A DNA stretch of 64,000 nt from an uncultured Chitinophagaceae bacterium (GCA_903870685.1 CAIQDX010000039.1:1-64000), one strand, 5' to 3'. Shown: positions 1-9,948, counted from the first letter of the stretch. The notes: generated by a model from the letters alone, not told the origin. Made by a program: numbers and translations.

Positions 1-2448
1 CTGGCGAAACAAGACCAAGCTCACATACGCAAAATTGCCTTTACCATATTTTGCAATTACCAAGCTTCCTTTTGTTTCATCTTTATCACCACTGTCTTTC
101 ATACTTAATGGTGTTTCAAAATGCGCGTCTGATTGTTCTGCCTGATAAGTGCTTCTCTCCTGCACCCAATTTTTAAAATCGTCATCCGTAATTTTATTTG
201 GATAATTTAAAACAGAATGTTGTGGTAATATGAAATTCACTTTCGCATCTTCTTCCGTAATTCTGGAACCAGAGTTTACCAAGAATTTATATGGACCAAC
301 TTTTATATTCTTCGATCCAACCAAATTGCTTTTTAAATATTGTACAATTAAATTACCACCATTCTCTACATATTTATTCAGCACATCGTTTTTATTTGTC
401 AACCATTCAAAAATATTATAAGCTCTTATCCCAACAACAATTGCATCAAATTGTTTAAGATTCTCTTCCACCAAATCCGCTTCCGACAAGTATTTCACAT
501 CATATCCTAATTGCTCCAAAGCATCCGGAACTTTATCTCCTGCGCCAATAATATACCCGATTTTTTTTCCAATTACTTTAATTTCATCATTCACTACAAT
601 GGTGTTGTCGTTGTAGAAATAATGAATATCGGGAATGTGATCGTATTTGATAGTACGCAAATAATTTGTGAAACTATGTTTGCTTCCGTTAACAGTTAAT
701 TCAATCTCAGTTGAAATATGCTGATCGAAATTTTTATGATATACTTTTTTTAATGGGAATGAAAGTGTAGAAACTTTTCCTGACTCAAAATCAATTAAAG
801 TATCTTTTGAATAAATAATCGAATCACCTTGTTTTAAATGAATCGTTGTCGGAATCTTATTTCCAACAAAATTCGATTTGTATTGTAACTGCAATAATGG
901 ATTTGAAATTATTTTATTTGATCGCTTAACATTGGTTAATACAATATCCGGTGATAAAGAAACAATGAGTGGCGGAATCACAACTATTGGCTGATATATT
1001 TCGCCTTTAACCGGATCAACAACTTTATATTGGACCGGCCTTTGCACCATAAAAACTATATCTTTTGCTTTAAAACTAAAATGAGCAATATATTCAGGTT
1101 CATTCTCAGCACGACCAATCAAATTTTGATCATCCACATTAAACATCCCAATACTATTCATCGGTTTTTCTAACCAATAAGGTTGTGTGAATTCTGTTTT
1201 ATTGGGAATAAAAAATGTTTTATTAAAGCTGATATTTTGATTTGTACCAAGATTTTGAATTGTTGTATCAAAAGAATTGACTGCAACTCTTACTAAGCTA
1301 ATATTTGTATTGGTTCTTTTGTTGATGAAAAGATTGAAATTTACTTTTTCTCCTATTACTGCATATTCATTATCAGATGTTGCATCAATAAAAATACCGC
1401 TGCATTCTAAAATAATATTTTCTAATTCTTTTAATTTTTCATTTCTCCAAACACTATGGTCATCAATATTATAAATGTTTCTATAGAGTTCAACTAAACT
1501 GTCAACCGAATTTTCAGGATGTTCGAAATTATAATCGTTAATAATTTTATTAATGCTTTGCTGAACTGTTTCACCACCTTTTATTCTGCTCCAATCAATA
1601 TTAATTCCATCCATCAAACTATTCTTTGGCGCAACCCCACCTGTAGTTAAAAAATATTCATACATTGGTCCACGCCTCCTTGCACTTCCTGTTCCCTGAC
1701 TTTTATGCATCGATCTAGCTTGGCCACCAATCTCACCAAAACTCTCTCCCAGCAAAGGATTCAAAGCACCTACATCAATCTTCAACTGATCTTCACTTGT
1801 TGTATTGGCGCCACCAAAATTAAATGTGTTCCATAAAATTCTTTTGGCTTGCCACACATCCACATATTTTAATTGTTCCGGAAATTTTGTTGGATCAGCT
1901 GCAGCTTTAAATGCTTCATTTGCTAAAATAGAAGATGCTGCATGATGCCCATGACCGGCTCTTGCATCGCCTGGAAAACGTGTAATAATAACATCTGGTT
2001 TATATTTTCGAATTACCCAAACAACATCACTCAAAACTTTTTCTTTATCCCAAATACGCAAAGCTTCGTTTGCATTTTTACTAAAACCAAATTCAAATGC
2101 GCGACTGAAATATTGTTCTGCACCATCCAATCTTCTTGCAGCTAATAATTCTTGCGTACGAATTAATCCTAGCTCAATTCCTTGTTCGCTTCCCAATAAA
2201 TTTTGTCCGCCATCGCCACGTGTTAAACATAAATAAGCTGTGCGATATAATTTTTCTTTGGCCAGGTATGGCAACAAACTATTGTTCTCATCATCCGGAT
2301 GAGCAGCAATGTATAAAACACTTCCTAACACATTCAGTTTTTTTAATTGCAGAAAAATATCTGCGCTGTTATTTGTTGCTGGTGTTTGTGCAAATAGTGA
2401 AATGTGAAATGTAAAAAGTAAAAAGCAAAATATTATTTTTCTAATCAT
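1..2448 (-). CDS. PIG-L family deacetylase, large exported form (C-terminus beyond window)
   Basis: The minus-strand frame is open from an ATG at 2448 to the window edge, giving 816 residues with no stop, so the gene is cut at its 3' end. The N-terminus is a signal peptide of about 20 residues ending in LFAQ. The zinc-site motif AHPDDE lies at residues 49-54 and a second site, AGHGHH, near residue 166; both are hallmarks of the LmbE/PIG-L N-acetylglucosaminyl deacetylase fold. The remaining 600 or so residues form the long C-terminal part of the large Bacteroidota PIG-L proteins. The last visible residues resemble the usual end (GNFAYVSL then FRQ), so probably only some tens of residues are missing. 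Substrate unknown; likely periplasmic deacetylation of an amino-sugar conjugate. Confidence 0.88.
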   Translation of the reverse strand, partial: MIRKIIFCFLLFTFHISLFAQTPATNNSADIFLQLKKLNVLGSVLYIAAHPDDENNSLLPYLAKEKLYRTAYLCLTRGDGGQNLLGSEQGIELGLIRTQELLAARRLDGAEQYFSRAFEFGFSKNANEALRIWDKEKVLSDVVWVIRKYKPDVIITRFPGDARAGHGHHAASSILANEAFKAAADPTKFPEQLKYVDVWQAKRILWNTFNFGGANTTSEDQLKIDVGALNPLLGESFGEIGGQARSMHKSQGTGSARRRGPMYEYFLTTGGVAPKNSLMDGINIDWSRIKGGETVQQSINKIINDYNFEHPENSVDSLVELYRNIYNIDDHSVWRNEKLKELENIILECSGIFIDATSDNEYAVIGEKVNFNLFINKRTNTNISLVRVAVNSFDTTIQNLGTNQNISFNKTFFIPNKTEFTQPYWLEKPMNSIGMFNVDDQNLIGRAENEPEYIAHFSFKAKDIVFMVQRPVQYKVVDPVKGEIYQPIVVIPPLIVSLSPDIVLTNVKRSNKIISNPLLQLQYKSNFVGNKIPTTIHLKQGDSIIYSKDTLIDFESGKVSTLSFPLKKVYHKNFDQHISTEIELTVNGSKHSFTNYLRTIKYDHIPDIHYFYNDNTIVVNDEIKVIGKKIGYIIGAGDKVPDALEQLGYDVKYLSEADLVEENLKQFDAIVVGIRAYNIFEWLTNKNDVLNKYVENGGNLIVQYLKSNLVGSKNIKVGPYKFLVNSGSRITEEDAKVNFILPQHSVLNYPNKITDDDFKNWVQERSTYQAEQSDAHFETPLSMKDSGDKDETKGSLVIAKYGKGNFAYVSLVLFRQ

Positions 2449-2602
2449 AGTTATCAAATAAGTGTTTACGAAGATAATGGAACTAACGAATGCTGCATGA
2501 CCGATTTACCGAACAACAATTATTTAAAGTCAGTCTTAAATATCTTAACACAGTTTTTATGTTTTATGTTCAAATTTCGATTACATTTAAAAAAAATTGT
2601 TT

Positions 2603-4510
2603 ATGAAACACCGACTCTTTTTTCTGCTGCTCATCAGCAGTCTAACCCTTTCTGCCCAACAAAACGGCAGCTTAGCACCCAAACAAAATTATCCAAAAGC
2701 TGGTGTCGAGAATATTTATACTTACACAGCACCAAAAGGTTTATTGATTCCTCAAAAATCAATGGCTAAAGTCATTTATGTCGCTAAACCATACTCCATT
2801 AAAAATTTTCCCCTAAAGAAAACGACTAATGGTTATGAGTTTTCTTTCAAAGCACCTGATTCAACTCAAATTTTTGTTGCAGCTATTATTGATGAGAATA
2901 AAAAAATTATTGATAATAATAATGATCTGGGATATTTTTCTGTTTTATACGATAAGAACAATAAAAAATTTCCACTTACCGATGCAATAACAGCAAATTC
3001 CCTAATTCCCATTGGTTCTGCATTTTTAAAACTAAAAACTCCGGCAAAAGTTATACCTCAACTTTATGAAGCTGAATTTAAAATAAATGAATCTGCAAAA
3101 GACAAATTTTATATAGCTTACCTAAACACTTTATACAGGGAAAATAAAGATGAAACAAAACCTAAAATGTTGGAATATGCACAAGTTTTGTTAGCCACAA
3201 CAGATGAAAAAAAATGGTTAAATGCCACTACTATTTACCGGATTTTAAAAATGAATGATGAATTAAAACAAACAGAAACAAAAATATTAGAAACATATCC
3301 GGTTGGAATTTTTGCTAAACAAAAAGCACAAATGGATTTTCGTACTGCTAAAGAACCAGAGCAAATGCGTTTTAAAATGGATTCTTTTCGTATAAAATTT
3401 AAAGATACTTCTGCGGCAACAAAAGATAATTTTTATTTATCAATCATTAATGCTTACGCCGGTAAAAAAGATTGGACTAATTATAATAAATATGTAAATC
3501 TTATCAGTGATAAAAATCAATTGAATAGTACTTACAACTCAATTGCATGGAAGCTTTCAGGCGAATCATTAGATAAACCAGGCAATGATTTAGATATGGC
3601 CAAAAAGATTTCATTGGAATCGTTAGTAGCTGTAAAAAACATCAAAGCAAATCCAACAAAATATAGTGCACAATACTTTTTCGGAGATCAAGATTTTAAG
3701 GAAGGAATGGACGGTATGTACGCGTCTTATGCCGATACCTATGCTTTGATATTATATAAATTGAAAGCTTACGATTCTGCATTTTATTATCAAAAAATTG
3801 CTATCAAAAAAGTTGAAAATGCAAGTGCAGATGAATTAGAACGTTATGCTGCTTATGCCGAAAAAGTTAAAGGTGCACAATTCATAAAAACATTTTTAGA
3901 AGATAAAATTGTAACCGGTAAAGGCACACCTGCCATGAAAGCACAATTAAAAACTATTTATCAAAAAATGAAATTGCCTGAAGCTGGTTATGATAAAATA
4001 ATTGCCAAAGCTTCTGCAAAAACAAAAGAAGAATTAGCAACTGAGATCAAAGACAAAATGAAAAATTTTAAAGCAACTGATTTCACACTTAAAAATTTAC
4101 AAGGCGATAATGTTTCTTTGGAAAGTTTAAAGGGTAAAGTTGTTGTGGTAGATTTTTGGGCAACTTGGTGCGGACCATGCAAAGCTTCTTTTCCTGCAAT
4201 GCAAACTGCTGTAACAAAATATAAAGATGATAAAGATGTGGCGTTTGTTTTTGTTGATACCTGGGAAAATAAAGAACCTAAAGTCATGAAAGAAGATGCC
4301 GCTTCATTTATAAAAGATAATAAATACAGCTTTGCAGTTTTGCTGGATGAAAAAGATAAAACAGTTGCTGATTATAAAGTTGAAGGTATTCCTACAAAAT
4401 TTGTTGTCGATAAAACCGGCAATGTAAAATATACAAGTATTGGATTTAGTGGTGATGCCGATAAATTGGTAGAGGAATTATCTACCATGATCGAGAATGC
4501 AAAAAAATAA
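2603..4510 (+). CDS. Exported TlpA/ResA-like thioredoxin-fold protein with long N-terminal region
   Basis: About 635 residues. The signal peptide (MKHRLFFLLLISSLTLSAQ) fixes the start at the ATG at 2603; an in-frame TTG six bases earlier only adds two residues. Residues 30-490 are a helical, repeat-like region of the kind found in Bacteroidota DUF4369/TlpA proteins, with no catalytic motif I recognise. The last 145 residues are a thioredoxin fold with WATWCGPC (active-site WCGPC at 522-526) and a cis-proline segment EGIPTKF. The family reduces or isomerises disulfides in periplasmic proteins and serves cytochrome c or nutrient-uptake proteins; the partner here is unknown. It stands alone, with a strong terminator just downstream. 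Confidence 0.85.
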   Translation: MKHRLFFLLLISSLTLSAQQNGSLAPKQNYPKAGVENIYTYTAPKGLLIPQKSMAKVIYVAKPYSIKNFPLKKTTNGYEFSFKAPDSTQIFVAAIIDENKKIIDNNNDLGYFSVLYDKNNKKFPLTDAITANSLIPIGSAFLKLKTPAKVIPQLYEAEFKINESAKDKFYIAYLNTLYRENKDETKPKMLEYAQVLLATTDEKKWLNATTIYRILKMNDELKQTETKILETYPVGIFAKQKAQMDFRTAKEPEQMRFKMDSFRIKFKDTSAATKDNFYLSIINAYAGKKDWTNYNKYVNLISDKNQLNSTYNSIAWKLSGESLDKPGNDLDMAKKISLESLVAVKNIKANPTKYSAQYFFGDQDFKEGMDGMYASYADTYALILYKLKAYDSAFYYQKIAIKKVENASADELERYAAYAEKVKGAQFIKTFLEDKIVTGKGTPAMKAQLKTIYQKMKLPEAGYDKIIAKASAKTKEELATEIKDKMKNFKATDFTLKNLQGDNVSLESLKGKVVVVDFWATWCGPCKASFPAMQTAVTKYKDDKDVAFVFVDTWENKEPKVMKEDAASFIKDNKYSFAVLLDEKDKTVADYKVEGIPTKFVVDKTGNVKYTSIGFSGDADKLVEELSTMIENAKK

Positions 4511-4536
4511 AAACAATTTTGTCTATTTAATAAAAT

Positions 4537-4563
4537 GCCTGCAACTATTTGCGGGCGTTTTTA
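4537..4563 (+). terminator. Rho-independent terminator after the TlpA-like gene
   Basis: Stem GCCTGCAA / TTGCGGGC with one G-T wobble, a 4-nt loop and a following T run, 26 nt after the stop codon. Confidence 0.8.
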
Positions 4564-4564
4564 T

Positions 4565-4640
4565 GTAGCCAACTTTTGATCATTAATTAAGCTGCGGTTG
4601 CGTCGCACACTTGTACCTTCTAATCTTTATTTAAGAAGAA
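4565..4640 (+). repeat. GTTGCGTCGCAC interspersed element, copy 1
   Basis: The core GTTGCGTCGCAC lies at 4597-4608, followed by ACTTGTAC and a TTTATT segment shared with the copies at 51.0 kb and 59.6 kb. The copy sits between the converging ends of the TlpA-like gene and hscA. Boundaries are approximate. Confidence 0.75.
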
Positions 4641-4655
4641 AGCAAAATGATTTAC

Positions 4656-4680
4656 TCCCCTTTATGGGTTGGGGGGTTAA
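4656..4680 (-). repeat. Solo palindromic terminal repeat abutting the hscA stop codon
   Basis: The sequence CCCCTTTATGGG followed by a run of six G and TT resembles the right-hand terminal repeat of the metG insertion (CCCCCTTTGGGGG, then AT and a G run). The hscA stop codon (4677-4679) forms its last bases. There is no nuclease gene next to it. Confidence 0.5.
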
Positions 4681-6533
4681 ATCGTCTTTCCCTTCAAAGC
4701 CCCGCTCACAGCGGCATCCATGGCACGTTCTGCAAACGGACGCGTAATTTCATTCAACTCTTCGATCTTTGAATGGATTAAATTTTTGTCATCCATCGTT
4801 AATGCCAATTGCAAATTTTGCATTGCTTGTGCTGTGGAGACCATTTCATCTTTCGAAACTATATGAGAATTTTTTGTAAGAAATTTTTCGGTGGTTTCTA
4901 AAATTTGTTCTCCTTCGGTCTTTGCTTCAACAATGGCACGAATGGCAATATCATCTTTTGCATGTGTGATGCTTTCCAACAACATTTTTTCTACATCTTC
5001 ATCAGTTAATCCATATTGCGGTTTTACCTCAATGGTTTGTTCAACACCACTACGTAATTCTTTTGCTTTCACAACTAAAATTCCATCTGCATTAATTAAA
5101 AAACTTACTTCCACTTTTGGAAAACCTGCGGGCATTCCGGGAATACCGGTTAAATTAAATTCAGCCAATCTGCGATTATCTTTTACCAGATCTCTTTCGC
5201 CCTGAAAAACAGAAATGCGCATACTTCCTTGTCCGTCTTTTTGTGTGGTATATTGTCTTCCAACTTTTGTTGGAATTTTTGAATTACGCGGAATTAAAAC
5301 ATCCATCAAACCACCCATTGTTTCTATACCAAGACTTAATGGCGTTACATCTAACAATAAAAATTCTTTATTATTTCCAGCTAAAATATCAGCTTGAATA
5401 GCTGCACCCAAAGCAACCACTTCATCAGGATTTACTTCATCATGCACAGGTTGATTAAAAAATTTACTCACTGCATTTTTAACCGCAGGAATTCTGGTAC
5501 TGCCGCCAACCATAACCACAGTCTCGATTTCATTGATTTGAACATTTGAATCTTTCACAGCATTTGCGCAGCATTGCAAAGTTTTATCTATGAGTGATTG
5601 AATGAGTGATTCAAATTTTTCTTTAGTGATGGCTAAATTATCGCCGTTAAAATCAATATTAAAACTATTGTTATTGCTTAACTGTTTTTTTGCTTCTTCG
5701 GCTCTTAATCTTAATCCTTGTGATAATTCTATATTTAATTTTAATTCATCTTGCGTGATTCCAAATTCGTTCATCCAATGTTCAACAATTACTCTATCAA
5801 AATCATCGCCGCCTAAATAAGTATCGCCGTTGGTGCTTAATACTTCAAAAATTCCATTAGTAATTTTTAATATGGAAATATCAAAAGTTCCGCCGCCTAA
5901 ATCATAAACAGCAATTGTTTTTTCTTCATCGGCTGCTAAACCTAAACCGTATGCAAGGCTTGCTGCTGTTGGTTCGTTTACAATTCGTAAAACATCAAGT
6001 CCAGCAAGCTTTCCAGCATCTCTTGTAGCCTGACGTTGTGCATCATTAAAATATGCAGGCACAGTAATTACCGCTTTTGTTACAGGCGTTTTTAAAATAT
6101 GTTCAGCTCTTGCTTTTAATTCTTTTAAAATAAAGGATGATAAATCGATGGGTGAATAAAATTTATTTCCTACCTGTACTTTCACTAAACTTTCGGTGTT
6201 ATCGTCAATTACTTTGTAAGTAAAAAAGTTGGCGTTTTGTTTAATGTCGTTATAACTTTTACCCATCAAACGTTTGGCCGAGAAAATAGTATTGGCAGGA
6301 TCGGTTTCTAAAAATTTTTTAGCTTCTTCGCCAACGGTAACATTTCCCAATGAATCAAAATGAATAACACTTGGCACAAGAGAACTGCTATCATGTTCTT
6401 TTAAAGCAACCGGTTTTTTGGTTTCGGGATGAATGATGGCCACCAAACTATTGGTTGTTCCTAAATCAATGCCAACAATCATTTCAGCCTGTTGTAAACT
6501 TCCTGTTGCGATGTTAATTGCAATCTTTGCCAC
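4677..6533 (-). CDS. hscA: Fe-S cluster assembly chaperone HscA (Hsp70 family)
   Basis: 618 residues, normal for HscA. The ATPase domain begins with [12 protein letters not shown] at 21-32 and contains the phosphate-2 motif [13 protein letters not shown] and the adenosine motif [11 protein letters not shown]. The substrate-binding domain starts near residue 385 with [17 protein letters not shown]. The N-terminus ([17 protein letters not shown]), the PRNSKIPTK segment and the [15 protein letters not shown] stretch match HscA rather than DnaK. HscA works with HscB on the scaffold IscU, but neither gene is nearby, so it is an orphan locus here. A TACTTTTG box at 6572-6579 on the minus strand could be its -7 promoter element. 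Confidence 0.9.
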   Translation of the reverse strand: MAKIAINIATGSLQQAEMIVGIDLGTTNSLVAIIHPETKKPVALKEHDSSSLVPSVIHFDSLGNVTVGEEAKKFLETDPANTIFSAKRLMGKSYNDIKQNANFFTYKVIDDNTESLVKVQVGNKFYSPIDLSSFILKELKARAEHILKTPVTKAVITVPAYFNDAQRQATRDAGKLAGLDVLRIVNEPTAASLAYGLGLAADEEKTIAVYDLGGGTFDISILKITNGIFEVLSTNGDTYLGGDDFDRVIVEHWMNEFGITQDELKLNIELSQGLRLRAEEAKKQLSNNNSFNIDFNGDNLAITKEKFESLIQSLIDKTLQCCANAVKDSNVQINEIETVVMVGGSTRIPAVKNAVSKFFNQPVHDEVNPDEVVALGAAIQADILAGNNKEFLLLDVTPLSLGIETMGGLMDVLIPRNSKIPTKVGRQYTTQKDGQGSMRISVFQGERDLVKDNRRLAEFNLTGIPGMPAGFPKVEVSFLINADGILVVKAKELRSGVEQTIEVKPQYGLTDEDVEKMLLESITHAKDDIAIRAIVEAKTEGEQILETTEKFLTKNSHIVSKDEMVSTAQAMQNLQLALTMDDKNLIHSKIEELNEITRPFAERAMDAAVSGALKGKTI

Positions 6534-6539
6534 TTTATA

Positions 6540-6574
6540 ATTAAGAATTAAAAATTATGAATTATGAATTGCAA
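6540..6574. repeat. Heptamer tandem array ATTAWRA (5 units) upstream of hscA
   Basis: Five consecutive 7-bp units of the form ATTAAGA/ATTATGA, the last degenerate. The array lies in the predicted hscA leader, between its -7 box and ATG. Confidence 0.7.
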
Positions 6575-6579
6575 AAGTA
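6572..6579 (-). promoter_or_regulatory. Candidate -7 promoter box for hscA
   Basis: TACTTTTG on the minus strand fits the Bacteroidota consensus TAnnTTTG, 38 nt before the ATG. No clear TTTG -33 box is visible. Confidence 0.4.
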
Positions 6580-6635
6580 AATGAATGAAAGTGGATGCAG
6601 TTGCGAAAAGAAGAAAATAAGTGGAATAATGGATA

Positions 6636-6690
6636 GAAAGTACAAGAGTGCGACGCAACGAAGATGCCATGAAATTATGCAGTCGGTAAC
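6636..6690 (-). repeat. GTTGCGTCGCAC interspersed element, copy 2
   Basis: Core GTGCGACGCAAC at 6648-6659 (inverted), then GATGCCATGAAAT as in copy 6, ending in GGTAAC four nucleotides from the stop codon of the RDD gene. Confidence 0.8.
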
Positions 6691-6694
6691 ATTA

Positions 6695-7072
6695 TTATAC
6701 TTCCACCACTTCTGTTTTACTAAAATAATCGTGCAGGGTTTTATCTAAAAAAGGGATAAAGAACATATCAATCAAAATCAGTCTGGTTAAGCTTCTTATG
6801 AGAATGGAAATAAAATTTGGTTTGTTTCCATTTTTATTTACCACTTTAGAAATACTCATCCATTTGCCGGGAGTGCGAGCAAAAATGGTTTCGAAAAAAG
6901 TATAATAAATAAACAATGTCCCAAAAAAGAACCAACTGAACCGATAATAATGAATGTGGTAGTACATTACATACCACTGATGAATTTTAGAAATTGCATA
7001 ACTGATTAAAAAAATTATCAAAGTATCTATCAAAAAATTTAATACTCTTGTGCCGGTTCCAACTTTATTCAT
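6695..7072 (-). CDS. RDD family membrane protein
   Basis: 125 residues. The pattern matches RDD proteins: an early Arg and Asp in the first helix ([13 protein letters not shown]), a second helix near residues 45-62, then the FARTPGKWM segment typical of RDD proteins and a third hydrophobic stretch ([11 protein letters not shown]). The function of the family is uncertain; some members act in ion or osmotic stress. It is divergent from tyrS with about 70 bp between the two start codons. A TAAGTTTG box ends 4 nt before the ATG, so the mRNA may be leaderless. Confidence 0.8.
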   Translation of the reverse strand: MNKVGTGTRVLNFLIDTLIIFLISYAISKIHQWYVMYYHIHYYRFSWFFFGTLFIYYTFFETIFARTPGKWMSISKVVNKNGNKPNFISILIRSLTRLILIDMFFIPFLDKTLHDYFSKTEVVEV

Positions 7073-7076
7073 GTTG

Positions 7077-7084
7077 CAAACTTA
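7077..7084 (-). promoter_or_regulatory. -7 box TAAGTTTG of the RDD gene (predicted leaderless)
   Basis: A perfect match to TAnnTTTG on the minus strand, separated from the ATG by only four bases (CAAC). Transcription would start at or next to the start codon. Confidence 0.5.
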
Positions 7085-7117
7085 CCGCATCAAGTAGATT
7101 TTGCAAGCATGAAGTAT

Positions 7118-7125
7118 TACTTTTG
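7118..7125 (+). promoter_or_regulatory. -7 box TACTTTTG of tyrS
   Basis: A perfect TAnnTTTG match, with a TTTTG about 14-15 nt upstream as a short-spaced -33 candidate. It lies downstream of an in-frame ATG at 7109, so if it is used, translation must begin at the ATG at 7142. Confidence 0.45.
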
Positions 7126-7141
7126 TGCAAATTATTGTTTC

Positions 7142-8425
7142 ATGAATTTGATTGAAGAATTAAGATGGAGAGGGATGATTCAAGATATCATGCCCGGCAC
7201 TGAAGAACAACTGAACAAAGAAATGACCAGTGCTTATATCGGTTTTGACCCAACAGCCGATAGTTTACATATTGGAAGTTTAGTTCCTATTTTATTATTA
7301 GTCCATTTACAAAATGCCGGTCACAAACCTTATGCATTGGTTGGTGGCGCAACAGGTATGGTGGGCGATCCCAGCGGTAAAAGCGAAGAAAGAAATTTAT
7401 TGAGTGAAGATATTTTGTTGCATAATGTAAAATGTGTGAAAGCACAATTAGAAAAATTTTTAGATTTCGACAGCAATAAAAAGAATGCTGCTGAAATGAT
7501 GAATAATTATGATTGGTTCAAAGATTTTTCTTTTCTGCTCTTTATTCGTGATGTGGGCAAACACATTACCGTTAATTACATGATGGCAAAAGATAGCGTG
7601 AAGAAAAGAATTGAAGGCGATTCCGGTATGAGTTTTACCGAATTTACATATCAATTAGTTCAAGGTTATGATTTTTATTGGTTGTATAAAAATAAAAATT
7701 GCAAACTGCAAATGGGCGGCAGCGATCAATGGGGCAATATTGTTACAGGTACCGAATTGATCAGGAAAAAAGATGGTGGCGAAGCATTTGCATTTACTTG
7801 TCCGTTGATTACAAAAACCGATGGTGGTAAATTTGGTAAAACAGAAAAAGGAAATATTTGGTTGGATGCAAAGAAAACTTCACCTTATCAATTCTATCAA
7901 TTTTGGTTGAATGCAAGTGATGAAGATGCAAAAAAATGGATCAAGATATTTACACTTTTACCAAAAGATGAAATTGAAAGTTTATTAGTACAACATGAAA
8001 CTGCCCCACATTTAAGGGCTTTACAAAAAAAATTAGCTGAACAATTAACCATTTTTGTTCACAGCAAAGAAGATTTAGATTTTGCAATAAAAGCAAGCGA
8101 GATTTTATTTAGTAATGACACTGCTGAATTATTGAAATCTTTGAATGAAGAACAATTATTACAAGTAATGGATGGTGTGCCAACTGTTGAAATTAATAAA
8201 CAGCAATTAGCCGAAGGTTATGATTTGGTAAGCTTTTTAGCCGATACACAAATTTTTTCGAGCAAAGGTGAAGCAAGAAAAATGTGGCAAGGCGGTGGTG
8301 TTGGAATTAATAAAATAAAACTGAATAGTGAAAAATCAACAATAAATTCTAAAGATTTATTACAAGGAAAATATTTATTGGTTCAGAAAGGAAAGAAAAA
8401 TTATTTCTTGGTTATTGCAAAATAG
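7142..8425 (+). CDS. tyrS: Tyrosyl-tRNA synthetase
   Basis: 427 residues from the ATG at 7142 ([12 protein letters not shown]), which matches the usual TyrS N-terminus. An ATG at 7109 would add eleven unusual residues and lies upstream of the likely promoter. This is a class I synthetase: the HIGH-equivalent HIGS lies at 43-46, the tyrosine-binding stretch is [23 protein letters not shown] follows, and the KMSKS-equivalent KFGKT lies near 229. The C-terminal third ends in an S4-like RNA-binding domain ([18 protein letters not shown]). It charges tRNA-Tyr in the cytoplasm. Confidence 0.95.
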   Translation: MNLIEELRWRGMIQDIMPGTEEQLNKEMTSAYIGFDPTADSLHIGSLVPILLLVHLQNAGHKPYALVGGATGMVGDPSGKSEERNLLSEDILLHNVKCVKAQLEKFLDFDSNKKNAAEMMNNYDWFKDFSFLLFIRDVGKHITVNYMMAKDSVKKRIEGDSGMSFTEFTYQLVQGYDFYWLYKNKNCKLQMGGSDQWGNIVTGTELIRKKDGGEAFAFTCPLITKTDGGKFGKTEKGNIWLDAKKTSPYQFYQFWLNASDEDAKKWIKIFTLLPKDEIESLLVQHETAPHLRALQKKLAEQLTIFVHSKEDLDFAIKASEILFSNDTAELLKSLNEEQLLQVMDGVPTVEINKQQLAEGYDLVSFLADTQIFSSKGEARKMWQGGGVGINKIKLNSEKSTINSKDLLQGKYLLVQKGKKNYFLVIAK

Positions 8426-8476
8426 TTTCAAGATTTCGGTCATAAACTAAAGTAATCTGAATGTTATACCCTGCAA

Positions 8477-9157
8477 TTATTTTACTTCTTTAATTGCATT
8501 CCAAAATGTGCGTGCAACCAAATCATTTCCTTTGGGATTAAGATGAACTCTATCAACTGTCAAAACGCCTGATTCTTTATTTTCAGGATTGTTTGCATTT
8601 ATATATTCATAAAACAAATGACGAAGGTTCACGAATTTCAAATTATTTGTTTCGGAAAAAGTTTTAATCCATGAAGAATATAAATTCAAATCAGGGTCTT
8701 GTTCATTAGTACCATCAGCTTTTTCACCAATCACAGCCGGTGTACTTATTATCACTTTAATATGATGAGCTTTTAATTTTTTAACGATGGCTTCATAAAA
8801 TTTTCCAAATTTATCATAGTCTGTTCCGGTTCCCCATTTCTTATGCCAAACATCATTCACTCCAATATAAATTACAACTATGTCGGGTGATTTTGAAAGT
8901 ACATCATCCTCCAATCGTAAATACAGATCATAAATTTTATTTCCGCTGATACCAGAACCAATAGTTTCATATTTTTCGGATAGTCCCTCATTCTTTATCA
9001 TTTCATCAATCAAATAAATAAATCCACCCGGCTGAACTCCCATTTGAGTGATTGAATCTCCAAAAAAAAGTATTTTCTTTTTTTTGCTATCGGATCTGAA
9101 TGACATGATTAACATCGATATTACAAACAAAACAATGAGTGTTATTTTAGAAGACAT
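8477..9157 (-). CDS. Exported SGNH/GDSL-type hydrolase
   Basis: 226 residues with an N-terminal hydrophobic segment (residues 5-20) that is a signal peptide or anchor. SGNH blocks are visible: block I FFGDSIT at 31-37 with the catalytic Ser, block II around GSGISGN, block III IGVND near residue 100, and block V DRVHLNPKG near 207 with the catalytic Asp-His pair. Such enzymes are lysophospholipase- or acetylesterase-like lipases and carbohydrate esterases; the substrate cannot be read from the sequence. It is divergent from the OmpA-like gene. Confidence 0.85.
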   Translation of the reverse strand: MSSKITLIVLFVISMLIMSFRSDSKKKKILFFGDSITQMGVQPGGFIYLIDEMIKNEGLSEKYETIGSGISGNKIYDLYLRLEDDVLSKSPDIVVIYIGVNDVWHKKWGTGTDYDKFGKFYEAIVKKLKAHHIKVIISTPAVIGEKADGTNEQDPDLNLYSSWIKTFSETNNLKFVNLRHLFYEYINANNPENKESGVLTVDRVHLNPKGNDLVARTFWNAIKEVK

Positions 9158-9317
9158 GTTGTTATAATTTTATTTTAAGGGTTTTGATTTTACATAGAAT
9201 CATTAAAACTGCTTAAAATTAAAAAAGCCTGATCAATTATTGACAATTATATTTTAAAATTATTTGCCGACTTTTATGCAAATGCAATAATTCAACATCT
9301 CATTGTAAATTGCAGTC

Positions 9318-9776
9318 ATGAAAAAAATATTTTTCGTTTTATTATTTTCATTTGTTTCATTTCAAATTTTTGCAAGTGATACAACAAGTGTTAAGATCTT
9401 TTTTGCAAAAAATGAGTTTAAACTTTCCGAATCGGAACAAAAAATATTGGATGATGTAAAGCCGACCGATAGTTCAATTATTTTAAAAAGTATAAGAATT
9501 TATGGTTATTCCGATTTGCTGGAGAAGGATGATGCTAAACATTCTTTATCGCTTCAAAGGGCTATTGAAGTAAAAAAATATTTAATCGGTAAGGGAATCA
9601 ATGCATCATTATTTACATCTGTGGAAGGAAAAGGAAAAAAAATGATCAGCCAAAACGATGAGCCAAATGAACAAGCCAATCAGGTATTGGTTGTTATTGA
9701 ATATGATGCCATTGCTCAGGAAGAAGAACCCATCATCATAAAAAGCACCAGAAAGAAGAATAATAATGACCAATAA
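9318..9776 (+). CDS. Small exported OmpA/MotB C-terminal-like protein
   Basis: 152 residues with a clear signal peptide (MKKIFFVLLFSFVSFQIFA). The mature part looks like a compact OmpA-like peptidoglycan-binding domain: a strand VKIFFAKNEFKLSESEQ, the IRIYGYSDLLEKDDAKHSLSLQRAIEVKKYL helix region (compare GHTD..G....N..LS..RA..V..YL), then GKGKKMISQNDEPNEQANQ. The usual GHTD is replaced by GYSD. No beta-barrel or membrane anchor is present. It could bind peptidoglycan in the periplasm; the family call is moderate. Confidence 0.65.
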   Translation: MKKIFFVLLFSFVSFQIFASDTTSVKIFFAKNEFKLSESEQKILDDVKPTDSSIILKSIRIYGYSDLLEKDDAKHSLSLQRAIEVKKYLIGKGINASLFTSVEGKGKKMISQNDEPNEQANQVLVVIEYDAIAQEEEPIIIKSTRKKNNNDQ

Positions 9777-9806
9777 TCTTCAATAAAATCAAGCTCTAAT
9801 CTTTTT

Positions 9807-9838
9807 TTTGGTACATTTTAACCTCAACCCTATTTTTG
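9807..9838 (+). promoter_or_regulatory. Promoter of tRNA-Gln
   Basis: TTTG (9807-9810) and TATTTTTG (9831-9838) separated by 20 nt match both Bacteroidota promoter boxes (TTTG and TAnnTTTG). The tRNA begins 37 nt downstream. Confidence 0.75.
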
Positions 9839-9874
9839 CACCCCAATCAAAGCGAATTGTTTTGATTTCTGGAT

Positions 9875-9945
9875 TGGGTTATGGTGTAATGGTAGCACTA
9901 CAGTTTTTGGTACTGTCTGTCTAGGTTCGAATCCTAGTAACCCTG
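9875..9945 (+). tRNA. tRNA-Gln (anticodon UUG)
   Basis: A full 71-nt cloverleaf: acceptor TGGGTTA / TAACCCT, D stem GTGT/GCAC, anticodon stem ACAGT/ACTGT around the loop TTTTGGT (anticodon TTG), T stem CTAGG/CCTAG around TTCGAAT, and discriminator G. Position 1-72 is U-U instead of a pair, which suits GlnRS, an enzyme that opens this pair. The CCA end is not encoded. It is a single-gene transcript with its own promoter and terminator. Confidence 0.96.
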
Positions 9946-9948
9946 CAA

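Noticed and set aside
7109-7141. Upstream ATG for TyrS
   Set aside because: It would add eleven residues not expected in TyrS and lies upstream of the probable -7 box at 7118-7125.
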